A stretch of DNA of 64,000 nt from Pararge aegeria. Lineage: Eukaryota; Arthropoda; Insecta; Lepidoptera; Nymphalidae. The notes beneath the pieces were generated by a model. The model saw only the letters and a program-made list of their open reading frames with translations, was not told where the DNA came from and did not search any database. Location: NCBI RefSeq assembly GCF_905163445.1, contig NC_053185.1, positions 13,658,001-13,722,000 of the forward strand, read 5' to 3'. The translations under genes were made by a program, and so were the position numbers. Position 1 is the stretch's first letter. Each line of letters starts with the position of its first letter. Positions 45,061 through 57,830 of this stretch are shown here, piece after piece.

Positions 45061-48000
45061 ACAATACTGCTAGGCTGGTACGAGTACATATGTAGCGCGC
45101 GTTATCGACACTGATAAGCTGCTCCGGAACCCCGTCATCGTCCGCCCGCGCCGCGCTGCCGACGGCCATATCTGAGTTACATTACACCTACCTCCCTATG
45201 TAGTAATTTCGGCTATTACTCGGTTTTATTCCTGCTTTAAAAACATTTTACGAATAACAAAGAACGATACTTAAAAAACAACTATTCCGAGTACGATTTA
45301 CTCCCCCAAACAAAGATTCCGAAACTAACTTGCCCCGCCATTATGTAAGGCACCTGAAAACCACAAGCGCAGTTTCGAAACAAGTATTGCACAATTTTAA
45401 ACAAAGCTATAGACGGGACAGAGCAGCATTACCATAAACCGCAGGTCGGTGGAAGCGCGAAATTGCTTTTTTGAACTCCCACAATGTTACCACTATTAGG
45501 AGTTAAGAAAAAGTTGAATACAGGTGGCGAAGAGACGGCATGCGGTTCTGACAACGTAATCAAATTCCAACCTAAAGTTGCGTTACTGGATGCAGAGCGG
45601 AGTCACCTCTGCACTGTATACAAAGCTTCGAACAACTTCGCTCCGAGCACAAGATTAGAAGTATTTACGTTACTCAAGTTAAAACCCGCGAACGTGCTTT
45701 TTAGCAATTCTATGACTTCGGCGCTCCTTACAGGATAGCTATCAAGAGCTCCTTAAAACTCTCTACTCCGCATATGATCTTAAAATAAAACGCTTCTTGT
45801 AAAGCGAGACTTCCTTCTACTTAGCATTTATCAATGCGAAGTAGATATTTAAATCAGAGATCATATTTAAAATTTATATTTTTTGTTTTACTGATAGGTA
45901 CTCGTAGCTCAGCTAGAGTTTTGAGTGGCATGCAATTAATAGTGGTTAGATAAGTTTGTTATGGGTTGAAACTTTGATATTCAAAGCAGGAACGAAGATT
46001 TAAATCGCGATTATAAGCTGAGTCATGGCACACAAATTGGTGTGAATCCACGCATAAAACCCCGGAACGACCTAGTTCCGTTCACCTCATGCGAAGGCGT
46101 GCGTGAACATATATTTATTTCTTCCGCGACAACCGACAATTTAGGGCCAATACATACGTGCTACGTGCAGCAGCAAAATTGCAATGCAATTAGTCGGACT
46201 TGTATCAGTTTTCCCAGGCTTATGTGCATACATTTTAATCTTTCGTTTTTAAAATTCAAAAGCAGATCCCTTTTGTTTAATCTTTTGTACTATAATTGTT
46301 ATTTTAGAGCGTTTAAATATTGATAACATTGATTTATGTTCTTTTGTTCTGATAAATTGATGTCGTATTTTGATTTTCAACCAAAGCTATTGCGACCATT
46401 GTACATGATATCTACTCACAAATAACACGAACGATTAAATCGCAAAATCGCACTACCAATACTGAATAGCTTGTGTTATACCCTTTATAAGCACGTACGT
46501 GTTTCACAGCAATAACACTTACTCCTTTCCGGACTAGTAGATTGAAGATAAAAATCCATACATTAAAACGGGGCCTGTAATTGAAGTTTCGATAAATCAT
46601 TGATGAACGGTGCTATCAAGCTGTCATCGTTTTGCTGTTTTATAAATCTTTGGGCGCTTATCAGGTTATAAATATCATCGGAATGGTGTAAAAGAATGAA
46701 ATTTAACAAATTGTTTTGGCTTACAGTTAATTATTAATTCATATTTTAGACTTATACTCCTTGGCTATATAATCTGTTAGCTATGGTTGGCGCTTAAGAT
46801 ATAACGGAAATAAATAATTAATCCATAGTATAAGTGAAAGTTCGTGAAAAACCGAACCATCAGGCGAATAAGTTCATCGGTTAAGTTTTACTTTTAAATG
46901 ACACAAAAATTGCCAAACTGTATTGTGCTGATAGATTGTGCTTTTATAAAATTACTTTCAATAAAGAAAATAGGCTATTACTTCAAATATTTGAAACCAA
47001 AATAGAATTCTGCTAATGAAAGTAAATACGTAAACATTTATTACAATCACAGTATGATTTTAATGACCCATTGAAATATAGTTAAAATTTATAATAATAT
47101 TATGGGTCTGAACATAGATATCTATTACATTTGGGTTCATTAGTGTTAAGACCCGCTCAGCTCCCTGACCTTGCAATTAGTGGAGAATAATAGTTATTTA
47201 CATTAATATTTAACGGGGATTTATTTATTTACTAAGAAGGTTGAACAATACCCTTTGATCTAGTGAAGTGCAGGGAAGATCAGAGCAGCTAAACTGTATA
47301 TTGCTGCGAATATGTAATAAGATCACAGGAGTAAAGAGAAGTTTAAACACAGCTGAAGAATAGTTACGACAGTACACCTTCGTTGCAGATAAAATTGGGA
47401 GCTTCGTCAAATTTAGGCTACTAAGAATAATTAATGTAAATAGAATAGGTGGTTTCAAGGCTTTTAATAATGACTATTTTATTTTAAAAGCAAAACGGGT
47501 TTTTTCGTCTATCCTTCTTCCTGCCAGCAGCAGAACAACTCGTCAACGTGATTTTGTAGGTTAGGTTTTGTAAGGATCCAGAGAGATATATGGGCTACTT
47601 GTATCATGAATAGCTTATAACAGTCAACTGCTGGACTCAAAGCTTCTGTAACGGACGGACAGATTTGTGATCGCAGTAGATGGTAGTATTAGTACCGAAA
47701 ACGCTGCTACCCGTTCTCAGTTATATTCCCTCAGTCGCCCTGACAACTGTATTCTGTTCTGCCGTCACTACACGACATACTACAGGGCTACTTGTGTACC
47801 TAAAAGAAATCTACGCAGCCATAATTGCATATACAAGCTAGTAGGAATGAAATCATCTATATTCTAATTACGTGTATCGCAATGGTTTCTATAATATGTT
47901 GGTAGTTATTAAAGTATAGAAGGTTCATTAAATGTTTGCGACACATAAATTTATCAATTAAATTAAGCGATTGTAATTTATTCAAACGTGCAGACAAACC

Positions 48001-50949
48001 TGTTAACTAGAGGCTTGTTTTAGTCTTATTAATGTCGTATTGATTATTCTGTCTCGTTAATTTCTTTTCTTATAGAAGAATACCGTACGCTGAGTACCGT
48101 AACCGTACTTATTAGGCCAGTTTTATTGTTTTATTTACAGAGATAATTGAAAATATTCAGCACAGAGGCTTTGGTTTATCAGTGACCTAATATTACAAAG
48201 ATGAAAGATTACAGTAAAAGCTACAGCGGTATTATTACATGAGATTTTTTGTTATGCCAATTGGAAATTCCGGACTTGAAAATATAATGTCGATAATTAT
48301 AGATTATTATTTACTGGAGACATTGTTTGTATCAAGTGGACCATTACGGTAATTGCTTTACGGCGCTGGATGGTAATAATTGAGTCGAGATCGTCATTAC
48401 GATTCCTTGGGGGGTTGAAACATAATCACTTTAAATAATTGTGTACAATGTTACTTTGATTATTTATGTTTTTCGACAGGCTTGTTTTGAACGCCGCTGT
48501 ATTAGCTAATTTAGATTCCAAAGTTTACGGATATTTTTTAATCATCTGAAGTTTACCTTATATATACCATTTCAAAGTCAAAATCTAATGGATATTTGAT
48601 TCTCGTACACGATAAAACAAGAAAATATTTTGCGGTTATCCTCAATCTTGTATCTGTATGAAATTATCTTCTGTACCACAAAACAAATAACTTAGATAAT
48701 ATAATGGCGCAGAGGTAAATATAATGGCATAAAAAGAAAATTCTTCAAGTTCACGATAGAACTAATGTCAACGTGTCGCGAGTAAATATTGCGAGAACAT
48801 AAACAGTATTAGTAAAGGAAAATAAGTAGAGCTTACTTAAAAATATCTTTGTATATTTGACGCTACCAAAATAGTGAAATATATTTCAATCTGTTACATA
48901 GATAAGGATATTTATTCAGTGTAGTAAGCGGTACAAATTGTTTGCCTCCGAGGCTGTCTTTACCTGAGTTTTCATAAGCGTATAGCCGCGAGCGCTAGGC
49001 GACAGATTGTAAATCGTCTCTCACTACTGTGCTGTAGATTTGTTGACGAGCTTGTGAACATATTCCTTCTTTGGCACGGCGATGTTTCGTCTTTGAAACT
49101 GACTCCAACTTATCCTCATGAAGTTACTACTTGAAAGTCTTGCGGCAAGATAAGAAAGTGTAAAGGCATCTGCCAGACGGATTTAATTTTTTGCAGTATA
49201 TCACTGCGTTATACCTATATACAAAGCACTGTTTTAATAATAACATAGCAGTTATTTATGCAACTATTACGAAATTCAATCATTTTAACATTTTTTAAAT
49301 TAAAAAACAAATGTTATATTCTATTTTCGTTTTGAAGTTAAAATTTCAAATTTGATGATATTAGAGCAAACAAAGGTTTTTAAAGCACAAAGCAACACAA
49401 TTATGTTTGTATTTTGAAACGAATCAATCCTTAATGCTCATAGAATTTTCTTTGACATATAGTTTACCCATTTGGAAATACCAAAATTACTCTTTTAGTT
49501 TTCATCTTTAATTATTATTTAAAGGAATAAGTGAGATTATCGTGTTATTTACATACGAATACCTATCGCTTGTATTTAATTAAGGCTGCCAACGATTTCC
49601 GTTCTCATACGAAACCACATCTGCACATTAGTAAGCAAAGCCTCAGTTATGAAAATATCTGTAGGCATCCCGCGGTTGAAATTAACTTGTGTAGATTAAA
49701 TATTAATATCACGACACTCGACATCTGACGTTGAGATGTCGTCTCACCCATGTTGCGTACACCATGTGTTGCCTAACTTTTCTTTGTAAGTATTAGAAAT
49801 TTCCACTATGTATAAAGTTTCATGAACGACGTGAATGAAAAAAATGCTGGAAATGTCCTTGCTTATAAAAATATTGTGAACTCGACATCTCCTGAAAATG
49901 CTCCGATGTCAGATTGGAACGAGCGTACATATTTAATTTCGAAAGGATGTATTGCGAATAAAAAATTATGGAATTATAAATTAAAACGTGCAGTTTTTTC
50001 CAGTACTTGCCTTTTATAGTAAGATCAAAGAAAACTGTTAAAAATGACAAAGAAACCAATTTTACTAGTCGGGAAAGCAAACATGTTTAGTGAATAAAGG
50101 TACAGGTACAGTAAAGGAACATTCACATTAGGCTTAGCATAAACAAAACTACAAAAGGCAAACAAACTACAAACTACAAAGCCCGTCTCGTGTATGATAT
50201 AAATGATGTCGCTTCAGACTTTCACCTTCTTAACACACTGTCAAGCCGAAGACTGAACTTTTAAAGATGGTGGAAGCATGTTTCGACGTCATGGTATATT
50301 TTTCACTATTTTTACATCATTTCGGACTTAACTATGTACAGAAATCAGCAAACACGAATGTCAACGGCTAAAACATGCTTAACGCGCAATTTGAAAATGC
50401 AGTCAGCGTTTAAGGTTAAACAAAAGTTCACATAGTAATAAAAAATAGTAACCATTTGATTACGCAATGCGTGTAATGCGCATAAAACATGGCGCCTACC
50501 TACTTTAAATTTACCTGATCTCCCTCAAGTACTCCAAAAATTATAAAGTTTAGAAAATTACGGGCTTCCGATAGATAAATTAAAAAGGATGAAATAGTTT
50601 TTTAATAACAACATAGCGCATAAACCTATAAAATTAATATTTAATATAATATTCAATTAATTAATGTTGATTGGTAAACATCATTACTGCTATTATAACG
50701 TTTAATTTTTGCCGTTAAATTAAATGTGAATTGTGATAATTATAAAATTCAGGCTGTGATTGTACGTAGGTACCTACTAACTTAAAGGGAAATAGATCTT
50801 ACTAAAAATATTAAAAATTAAAAATTAGTTTCTTAGTTACGATTAAATCTGTAATAAAACTGTATAGGTCAAATTCTGTACATTGAAGATATTTAAGAAA
50901 AAAATTTTTAAAACTGCACTCTTTAGTACACACAGTACACAGTACCCAA
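45061..50949. other. Repeat-poor block with GC-richer patches
   Basis: Nearly 6 kb without a recognised transposon. GC-richer patches are 45085-45180 (CCGCCCGCGCCGCGCTGCCG), 45430-45740, 46020-46200 and 48940-49140. Open frames of 84-93 codons (45484-45738, 46042-46323, minus 49820-50080) contain no domain and overlap others. A short dyad CGACATCT (49699-49706) / AGATGTCG (49734-49741) sits in AT-rich DNA at 49.7 kb. It resembles the 4.8-15.3 kb block: candidate regulatory DNA, unproven. Confidence 0.4.
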
Positions 50950-51310
50950 AACTGTATTTTTTTTTATTTGTGTCTGATTGTCTGTCTGTATCTGGGCGCG
51001 CATCACGCTGAAACTTCTGAATGAATTCAAATGAAACTGCACGATTTGAAGTTACACTACAAGGTGTCCTACCTTATATAGGATACTTTTTATACCGAAA
51101 TTCAGTTCAGTTTCTTTGATTGAGGGGATGAAAGTGTTTGACGATTTTAAACCATAACTCCATTGAATGTTAATCGATTTAAATAACTCTTTATGTACTT
51201 TATTTATGGGTTATACTATCAGTTTAGTTTAGCTGAAATTTCGTGAAGGTCTGATGAACATGATTGGAGATAGAGGACGGATCACCACAGCAGACAACAG
51301 CAAACCCCTC
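50950..51310 (+). repeat. Probable degraded interspersed repeat (GTCTGTCTGTATCTGGGCGC)
   Basis: TGATTGTCTGTCTGTATCTG, GCATCACGCTGAAACTTCTG, AATGAATTCAAATGAAACTG, GAAGGTCTGATGAACATGAT and GGAGATAGAGGACGGATCAC are words I associate with frequent lepidopteran repeats, here in a plausible order. Ends are not definable and no frame is intact. Confidence 0.45.
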
Positions 51311-51829
51311 ACTAAAGGATTTTAAATACTGAATACCCAAAGGGTTATAAAGACTTCAGTGCTAGGACGAAACAAAAAAAAATCGATTGATCGATTTTCC
51401 TGTTTTTTCCTTAAGCATACGAAGTGATGCGATTTCGATTCTTCCTTTAACAATTACGATTCTTTGTTAGTGAAACCGATGGATACCAAATTATGTTTTA
51501 AACTTCCAAAGACGGGCACCTATACATTTACAGTGTGTGGCAGTACGTTGCGTCCCATAATTTACACGGGCGACTTCACAGGTTAGTAGTTAGGTAGTTT
51601 GTTATATAAATATTTTTGAGGATCTATTGAAGAGCATTTTTAAAATTCTTAAAAATCGGTTTAAAATTACTGTATTTTTTGTAGGATCTCTGTATATTTT
51701 TTTACTTAATGACGCATAAATGTTTTAGTTAGTTGAGTAAGACCATCCAGGAACTTAATTAACTTGAAATTGATTGTATAGGAATGGGAAAATGTAGGAT
51801 TCGAAGGGATTCTAAAAAAAGTTAATCTG
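51311..51829. other. Non-coding
   Basis: No supported feature. AAAATCGATTGATCGATTTT near 51379-51398 is a short dyad. Confidence 0.35.
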
Positions 51830-52125
51830 TATTCTATACGCTAAAGTTTTTTGCTTTTTTATTTCTTTTGATAATCTCTTCAACTACCAGACGGATTGAA
51901 AAATCCTTTTTGCTTTTATTACCTAAGTTTTAGGAAAGGTATTAAAAATACGACCGCTAAACGAAAATGAAATAATAGAACGAGCGGACTATAGGACGCG
52001 GTGGATCGGGATATGTTTCGCTGAACAGCGCATATTAGTGTGTATGGAAACTGTACTTATCGAAGTACGAGTAGTGCGAGCACGAAGTCGCGAGGAGCCC
52101 TCGCTAGTAATTGATATACCTTATC
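51830..52125 (+). repeat. Possible repeat remnant ending CGAAGTCGCG..CTCGCTAGTA
   Basis: GATAATCTCTTCAACTACCA plus GACGGATTGAAAAATCC, and the end CACGAAGTCGCGAGGAGCCC followed by TCGCTAGTAA, recall the interior and terminal words (ACTACTGGACCGATTTG.. GCGAAGTCGCGGG..AGCTAGTA) of the TACTAATATTATAAATG repeat class. The start is not recognisable, so the call is tentative. Confidence 0.35.
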
Positions 52126-54580
52126 AAAATGTAAAGTACACTAGCGTCGAGTCTTCAACCTTTATTGTAATATGTATTAGACATGGGACCCCAATCGGCT
52201 GGTTGTCTACGTTTTAACAAATTCCAATCTCAATTTCCTTTCCTTTCATTACTTATTTACTTCGGGCCTTCAGCCGTTACCTTCTAGAGCCACTGAGAGA
52301 GCCCCCAAATTTGCATTTAGCACAAAGAATTCTTCAAACAAGAAAAATGCTCACTTACCTACAGACAAGTTTGCGAATTGTTTGCGATATTCACAACTTT
52401 TTACGATGTTTGTTTCTTATCTCGGGGGTCGGGATCAGTGGAATACGACGCATCTGCGCGGCGTACCTACCGTTTGAGCGATCATGTTTTATCTCATGAT
52501 AAATCGTTATGCTAATATTTAACTAAGTAAAAGTCTTCATATATATTTCGTTGTTGTTGAAGACATTGCCTAAATTATGTGTTTTTGTATTATAAAAACA
52601 AACAAAATTTAAACATTATTTTTTTAAAGGAAGAATAGTAATTTTTTATACAAGTAATTGAATAAATAATGTAAAAACCCGCCAACACATTAAACTCGTA
52701 CTAATATGTAGGGAGTTGTAAAAAAAATGTGATTTGCGATACTGTGGCGGCGGCCAACCTCGATTTAAATTTTAACATAGTATATAGTATTAAACTAGTC
52801 GAGCCCTTTTATTTGATACCCATATTGAGAGAGTTGCATAAGAACACTCATAATGAAAAAAAACAAAATGAAAATCGGTTTGGGCTCTACGATGTCACAG
52901 CAGACAAGCACAAACAAACACAAAAACGTTGAACTTATATCAATTACCCCATCGTTTTTGCGTCGCGGGTTTGGTTAAAAATTGGTTCTACTTTTATTTT
53001 ACAAATAATTTTGTTATCCAGACCGCATAGCCTACAGACATGTTCTCAGCTGAAATAAAATGGAACTCAAAACTCAAAATACTTATAAATGGAAGAAACT
53101 TTATTTACATACAGTGTTATTTTGCTTATGAAAATATAAATGCTCTTAAAAATAATTGTACTCCAGATTCTCTGTATTCAGTTCATTAAAACACACTTCA
53201 TAAGTAGACATAAGTTTGTTCTTCGGAAACCCAAGTAAGGCTGTATATATTATTTTAGCGGAAAACTAATTAATATGCCGTAGTCATAACATGGTAATTA
53301 GCTGAATTGTAGATCGAAGTTAGCGGGAAAAGGACCCCGAAGAATCCTCAATTACACAGAATTTGCACGTAATGAAGTACAAACTTTGTACCTCAACTAC
53401 TTTCATTATGCAGACACGGCACTCATTTGTGTGAAAGTATTCATAATAAAACTTTTCAACTCCTATGTTGTTTACTTCTACAGTGTAGCAAGTCTACATA
53501 AATCCACGTGATCCAAATTCAATTAAAATTATTATAAAGTGAGTTACAAATTATGACTATTATATTAAAACGAAATTGAATCCTATCGTTGAATTGTGAT
53601 ATATATATCCAATGCGACCATGTGACTGTTATTTATTTATATCACTCACCTATCATGACAAAATTAAGCACGGCTAAACTTACATCCAGAAAACAGAAAT
53701 AGGATTCTTTTTACGGAAAAGAAAAGATTTTTACTTAATTTTCTATAAAAATAGAGTAATCGAGAGTAATTCAATTTGGATTTGTATCCTAAAATAATTA
53801 GCAAAGATTTTATTAAAATATATAACAAGCTGTCCAAGCTATGACGTTATAGTAATTCCCAATTATTTTTTGGAAAACTTTCCTTCCATATTCTTTAAAG
53901 ACATTTCCCTTTTTTATTCAACTTTTACTTGTTAGTAAAATATTTTATTAATATATTTGAGGCTGAATATAAATTAAAGCTCCGTGATATATGCCAATTC
54001 CATATTGCTTTATCGTTTTCCAGATGTTTGTTATAGTTTCGTACGTATTCCCCGGCCATCTCGGTGACGGTGCATTTTCCGCGTTGGCTGCCACTAATGA
54101 AGCCCCACGTGGCCAACAAAGCCCCTCCTTGTCAGACCCGTTGTTAAGAACTCTCTCTAATGTTCCGTGCATATAGATATTTCGTTATTATTTTGTCTAA
54201 ATAAATATGTACCTAGGCATAATAGGGCCAGGGCTTTTCGGATTCCGCCAGAACTGTGGATTTGTCTGCAGTTTTGATTCCAAGTTGTCACAGTGAATAT
54301 GCAAAATCTTCAGGTCATAGAATAAATAAGCGCTGAAATCGGGGCATACTTCGAAATTACTAAGATTAATGGTCCAGATGTACCCATAAGAAAAATTCTA
54401 GTGCTGTAAATTCGAGCTAATCACTGTTACTCTTAATTTTGAAAGCCAATAATAATTAAGATTAAAAAAAATCTCTGCATCCTTTTAGCTTCGGCTGTAA
54501 TTTGCGACTAGTATCTATTAAGCCTAGTAGATTATTTCAACTTCTCTTTCGTGGATACCGAGTTCAGTCCCTTCGCAGTG
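52126..54580. other. Non-coding, AT-rich
   Basis: No gene, RNA or named repeat. A GC-mixed strip around 54030-54170 lets several frames stay open on both strands (plus 53991-54176, minus 53925-54119 and 53948-54172). Their mutual overlap and lack of domains argue against coding. Confidence 0.4.
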
Positions 54581-54752
54581 GCGTGCATAGAGGGTATGCA
54601 GACGATATAAAATGAAGAAAATCTCCAGTACGTAGCTATAAATACTTAAGGGTAGGCTTCATACAACTCTTACAATGCCTATTCTTAAGTTTTTTATAAC
54701 TCGTACTGGAGATTTTCTAAATTTTATATCATCTGCATACCCTGTGCATGCC
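54581..54752. mobile_element. Foldback (MITE-like) element with arms of about 75 bp
   Basis: The left arm (54581-54657) starts GCGTGCATAGAGGGTATGCA and contains GATATAAAAT, AAAATCTCCAGTACG, CTTAAG and TAGGC. The right arm (54676-54752) is its inverted partner, ending ATCTGCATACCCTGTGCATG. About 18 bases form the loop. Mismatches are few and scattered. The start GTGGCGTGCATAGAGGGTAT recalls a family of lepidopteran hairpin MITEs; the preceding CA would give a hAT-like CAGTGGCGT end, but the other end has lost it. No clear target duplication is seen. Confidence 0.75.
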
Positions 54753-54794
54753 GGGAAGTACCGTTATCTTTTCTGAATTTCATGCGTTTTGAAA

Positions 54795-54975
54795 AAACCC
54801 CTTTACCGGTGAAGAAAAACATCGTAAAACGATATTGCTGAGAGTTTTCTATAAAATTCTCAACGGCAAGTGAATTCTACCAATCTGCACTTGGCCAACG
54901 TGATGGACCACGGAATTAACCCTTCTAAATCTAAGAGCCGTAAGGCCCGTAATGAGTTGATAATGATAATATTAG
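54795..54975 (+). mobile_element. SINE fragment lacking its tRNA head
   Basis: TTTACCGGTGAAGAAAAACA, GAGAGTTTTCTATAAAATTC, TCTACCAATCTGCACTTGGC, AACGTGATGGACCACGG, AGCCGTAAGGCCCGTAATGA and TTGATAATGATAAT follow the body and tail of the same SINE superfamily as 55678-56012. Box A and box B are absent, consistent with 5' truncation. Confidence 0.75.
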
Positions 54976-55177
54976 GATAACTATTGTAAATTGTTGTTTT
55001 GTAATTAATTTATACGTTTTATTTAAAGATTTGTTTGGACTATCGATAAAATGTGCCCCAGTTATTGCCCAGACACATTTTTTTGAGCTGTAAATGCTCT
55101 CTCGAAATCTGTTGAGTTACTCCACAATATAAGACCATCACTCAGGATAGGTGACACATACTCGCGTTGTAAATTAA
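54976..55177. other. Short AT-rich spacer
   Basis: No feature is supported. Confidence 0.35.
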
Positions 55178-55232
55178 TATTAATTTACATGTTTAAATGG
55201 TGTTAATTATATATGAATAATCACGTGTGACG
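55178..55232 (+). repeat. Short dispersed repeat, copy 1
   Basis: AATTTACATGTTTAAATGGT, then TTAAT.A.ATATGAATA and CACGTGTGACG, is shared in the same orientation with 57378-57452. Copy 2 has about 20 additional bases before CACGTG. The near-identical first 36 bases suggest common descent rather than chance. Confidence 0.6.
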
Positions 55233-55677
55233 TGAAATAAAGCTCCTTGTCTGAGTAAAAAGAAAAATCCAAACAAATAATTTGAAGCGCACGGTTCCCT
55301 GACGCGCCACGCGTAAAATATATTCATAACCACAAGGAGTCATGCGTGTCTGTGCATTAAAAAGTAACATATTATATATATATTTTTTTAAATTACACTT
55401 ACCTTATTTTTCGGCTTGCATTTTGCTAGACGCATTATTATGGAAGCAAGGGGTTGCGGTGAGTGCTAGACGGGAGAGATAAGGGGTTAGGTACAAAAGG
55501 ATACCTCCGTTTTATACCTTTTTGTACATCCCTGGCTGTGTGCACCGAGCCTAATATAATGGCACGGGGGGCACGTACAAGCTATTCGTTGCAGGTAACT
55601 CCTTTATGTCACGAAAATATTGAAGTAGATTTATAATATGTCCTTTGATTTATTTAGTAGCATTTGTGTGTAGGAGA
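55233..55677. other. Non-coding with a short hairpin
   Basis: GTACAAAAGGATA (55491-55503) pairs with TATACCTTTTTGTAC (55513-55527), with a two-base slip, around a 9-base loop. The surrounding GC-richer DNA at 55440-55600 may be repeat-derived but cannot be classified. Confidence 0.4.
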
Positions 55678-56012
55678 AAGAAGCGGTGATAGTTTATTAG
55701 GTAGGACCCCGACCTCACTTTTGGGGGGCCGAGTGCGAATCCCAGAACGCACCCAATCTTTACTTTTGTGAGTTATGCGTGTTTGAAGCAAAAAAAGACA
55801 TCACTTGTTTCAAAGGTGGAGAAACACATAAATAGGAAACTTGGAGTGAACATACCTGGGAGTTCTCCATAATGTTTTCAAAGGTATATGTGTGTATCCA
55901 CCAATCCGTACTGGGCCAGCGTGGTGGACTACGGCCTTAACATCTTCTCATTATGAGACCCGTGCTCTGAAGTGGGCCGGTAAAGGGTTGATATAATTAT
56001 GGTGGTGATGTA
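55678..56012 (+). mobile_element. tRNA-derived SINE, full length
   Basis: The head has TAGTTTATTAGGTAGGACCC (box A region) and GAGTGCGAATCCC (box B, 55731-55743). The body reads CCTGGGAGTTCTCCATAATG, TCCACCAATCCGTACTGGGC, CAGCGTGGTGGACTACGGCC, CTTCTCATTATGAGACCCGT and GCTCTGAAGTGGGCCGG, with tail GGGTTGATATAATTATGGTG. It is the longest and best-preserved member of this superfamily here. The 335-bp length fits an intact copy, and decay of the GATGATG tail suggests it is not very recent. Confidence 0.85.
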
Positions 56013-56094
56013 TATAGTTTTTTATTAAATTAAATTATTTAAAAATAACTCTTAGGTATACATCTCAGGTATATAGGTCTCAGGTTATATTTTA
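56013..56094. other. Spacer between two SINEs
   Basis: Only 82 bp of AT-rich DNA separate the two full-length SINEs. GGTATA-CATCTCAGGTATATAGG holds a small internal duplication. Confidence 0.4.
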
Positions 56095-56350
56095 CGGCCG
56101 ATTGGCGCAGTGGGCAGCGACCCTGCTTGCTGAGCCAAGGCCGTGATTTCGATTCCCACAACTGGACAATGTTTAGGTGATGAACATGTTTCAGTGTCTG
56201 GGTGTTTATCTATATATTATAAGTATTTATGTATATTATTCATATAATTATTCATCAGTCATCTTAGTACCCATAACCCAAGCTATGCTTACTTGGGGCT
56301 AGATGGCGATGTGTGTATTGTCGTAATATATTTATTTATTTATATTTATA
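56095..56350 (+). mobile_element. tRNA-derived SINE of the GGCCGATTGGCGCAG type, full length
   Basis: It starts GGCCGATTGGCGCAGTGGGC and continues AGCGACCCTGCTTGCTGAGC. Box B is GATTTCGATTCCC (56145-56157). The body follows as GGTGATGAACATG, TTCAGTGTCTGGGTGTTTAT, CATCAGTCATCTTAGTACCC, ATAACCCAAGCTATGCTTAC and TTGGGGCTAGATGGCGATGT, and it ends TGTATTGTCGTAATATATTT with (TTTA) repeats. It is clearly the same family as 24368-24640. Conservation of the boxes is good, so the internal promoter may still be competent. Confidence 0.9.
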
Positions 56351-57377
56351 CTACTTACAAAAATCCGACACTATGCTGAATGATTTATTTTCAATCAAAT
56401 TATATAAATCAATACTATTATATACAAGGTAACTTATCTTATAAACATATTTTTTTACAAGAACGTACAAAAAATTAATACTAAAGCAGTTTCATGAAAA
56501 TGAAATTTGATATAACAAATTTATTTCCATCACCAACGTCCTACAGAAATGGAATTTTAAAATAATAATTAAATCAGTGAAACTCGTCTACATTTTTTAG
56601 CACTCATTAAAATATTACGAGATATTGCGCTCTTGAGAGACTCACTCATCATAATCCCAAGAACACGGAATCTGAATTACCTGCACACCAATGAACATAA
56701 TTTAGGGACTCTACATACATTCAATCGCATGACCGTGAATTGACCATGTATTTTGTAAACCTTTTTCTTCAGTTTCAGCCGTGACTAGTTATCGTTTATA
56801 GTCTGTCTATAAAATAACTGTCATACCCCTAACCGCTACCGTCTTAGGCACTGCATTATCTTTACCACCTGGTGAGATTTCAGTCTAGAGGTTACCTGTA
56901 GTGGAATAGAGAAAAATATATTCTTTGCATGACAACTACTAAAGCAACTGTAGATTTGAGTTCATTACAGTACAGCAGCTATCGTGTGTGTAAAGTTAGT
57001 TCACAGTAGGCCCTGTTCCATTATTAATTTCTGCAAATCAAGCAAAGCCTTCTGTCGCATATGGCTTCGAGATGAAAAGCGGAGACGTGAAGCCTTAATG
57101 ATTTCGGTCTGCAAACAAGCACATGTAATGGGATATACATGTTAATAGATTAGTCCAACGCGATTCCGCTATTGTAATACAATAATTGACTTTCAAGCGA
57201 AACGCATATCCCGCGAACTTAGTATTTGCCTTCATTTAATTTGTGAATACTATTTGTATTTAGGATAAACACGCAAATAATTCATCATCGTCCTTACTAC
57301 CCATATCTTTTTGAGAGATCCAGAGCTTGTCCAGGGAAGTATTACTGCCATGCTCATTTCTGCCACCAAGTATTTCT
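56351..57377. other. Non-coding
   Basis: AT-rich; no feature is supported beyond mild GC content at 57000-57200. Confidence 0.4.
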
Positions 57378-57452
57378 GAATTTACATGTTTAAATGGTAT
57401 TAATAAAATATGAATAGTTAATTATAATTCATACCTGACACACGTGTGACGA
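57378..57452 (+). repeat. Short dispersed repeat, copy 2
   Basis: The partner of 55178-55232; the first 36 bases are nearly identical and the CACGTGTGACG block is retained after an extra segment of about 20 bases. Confidence 0.6.
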
Positions 57453-57830
57453 GACAAGAAAAGATATTTTTAAATTCGTTCACTCAATCATTGAAAAATA
57501 CTTAAACTTTAGATTAAAATCTGCTGTAACGCTATTACTAAGCAAGTGGATATCAATACAAAATCGTAAACACGTTCCGTCTACCGCAATCTTCACACTG
57601 CGAGTGCATCGTAACCACGCAGTGACACATTCCCGCGGATTAGCCGTATCTGAGGCCAAAGACGATAGGTCATTATCGTAAATGTTAATGATCACGGCAA
57701 TTACCAGGCTCAGAGCTTCATCTGGCACCCCCGAAATTGAACATTCCCAATCTATACCCCCGATCGACTTGTCCCCCTATAAACTCCTTCCGATCGGCCG
57801 GCTTTAATTAAAATAGTTTCACGGGAAAAA
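57453..57830. promoter_or_regulatory. Candidate regulatory patch
   Basis: A GC-richer, repeat-free strip with C-runs (ACCCCCGATCGACTTGTCCC) and GATCGGCCGGC. An 82-codon minus-strand frame (57480-57728) has no domain. The regulatory label is only an inference from composition. Confidence 0.25.

Noticed and set aside
53925..54176. Overlapping frames on both strands suggesting an exon
   Set aside because: Frames are open on both strands at the same place, as expected where stop codons are depleted by locally higher GC. No domain or splice pair fits.
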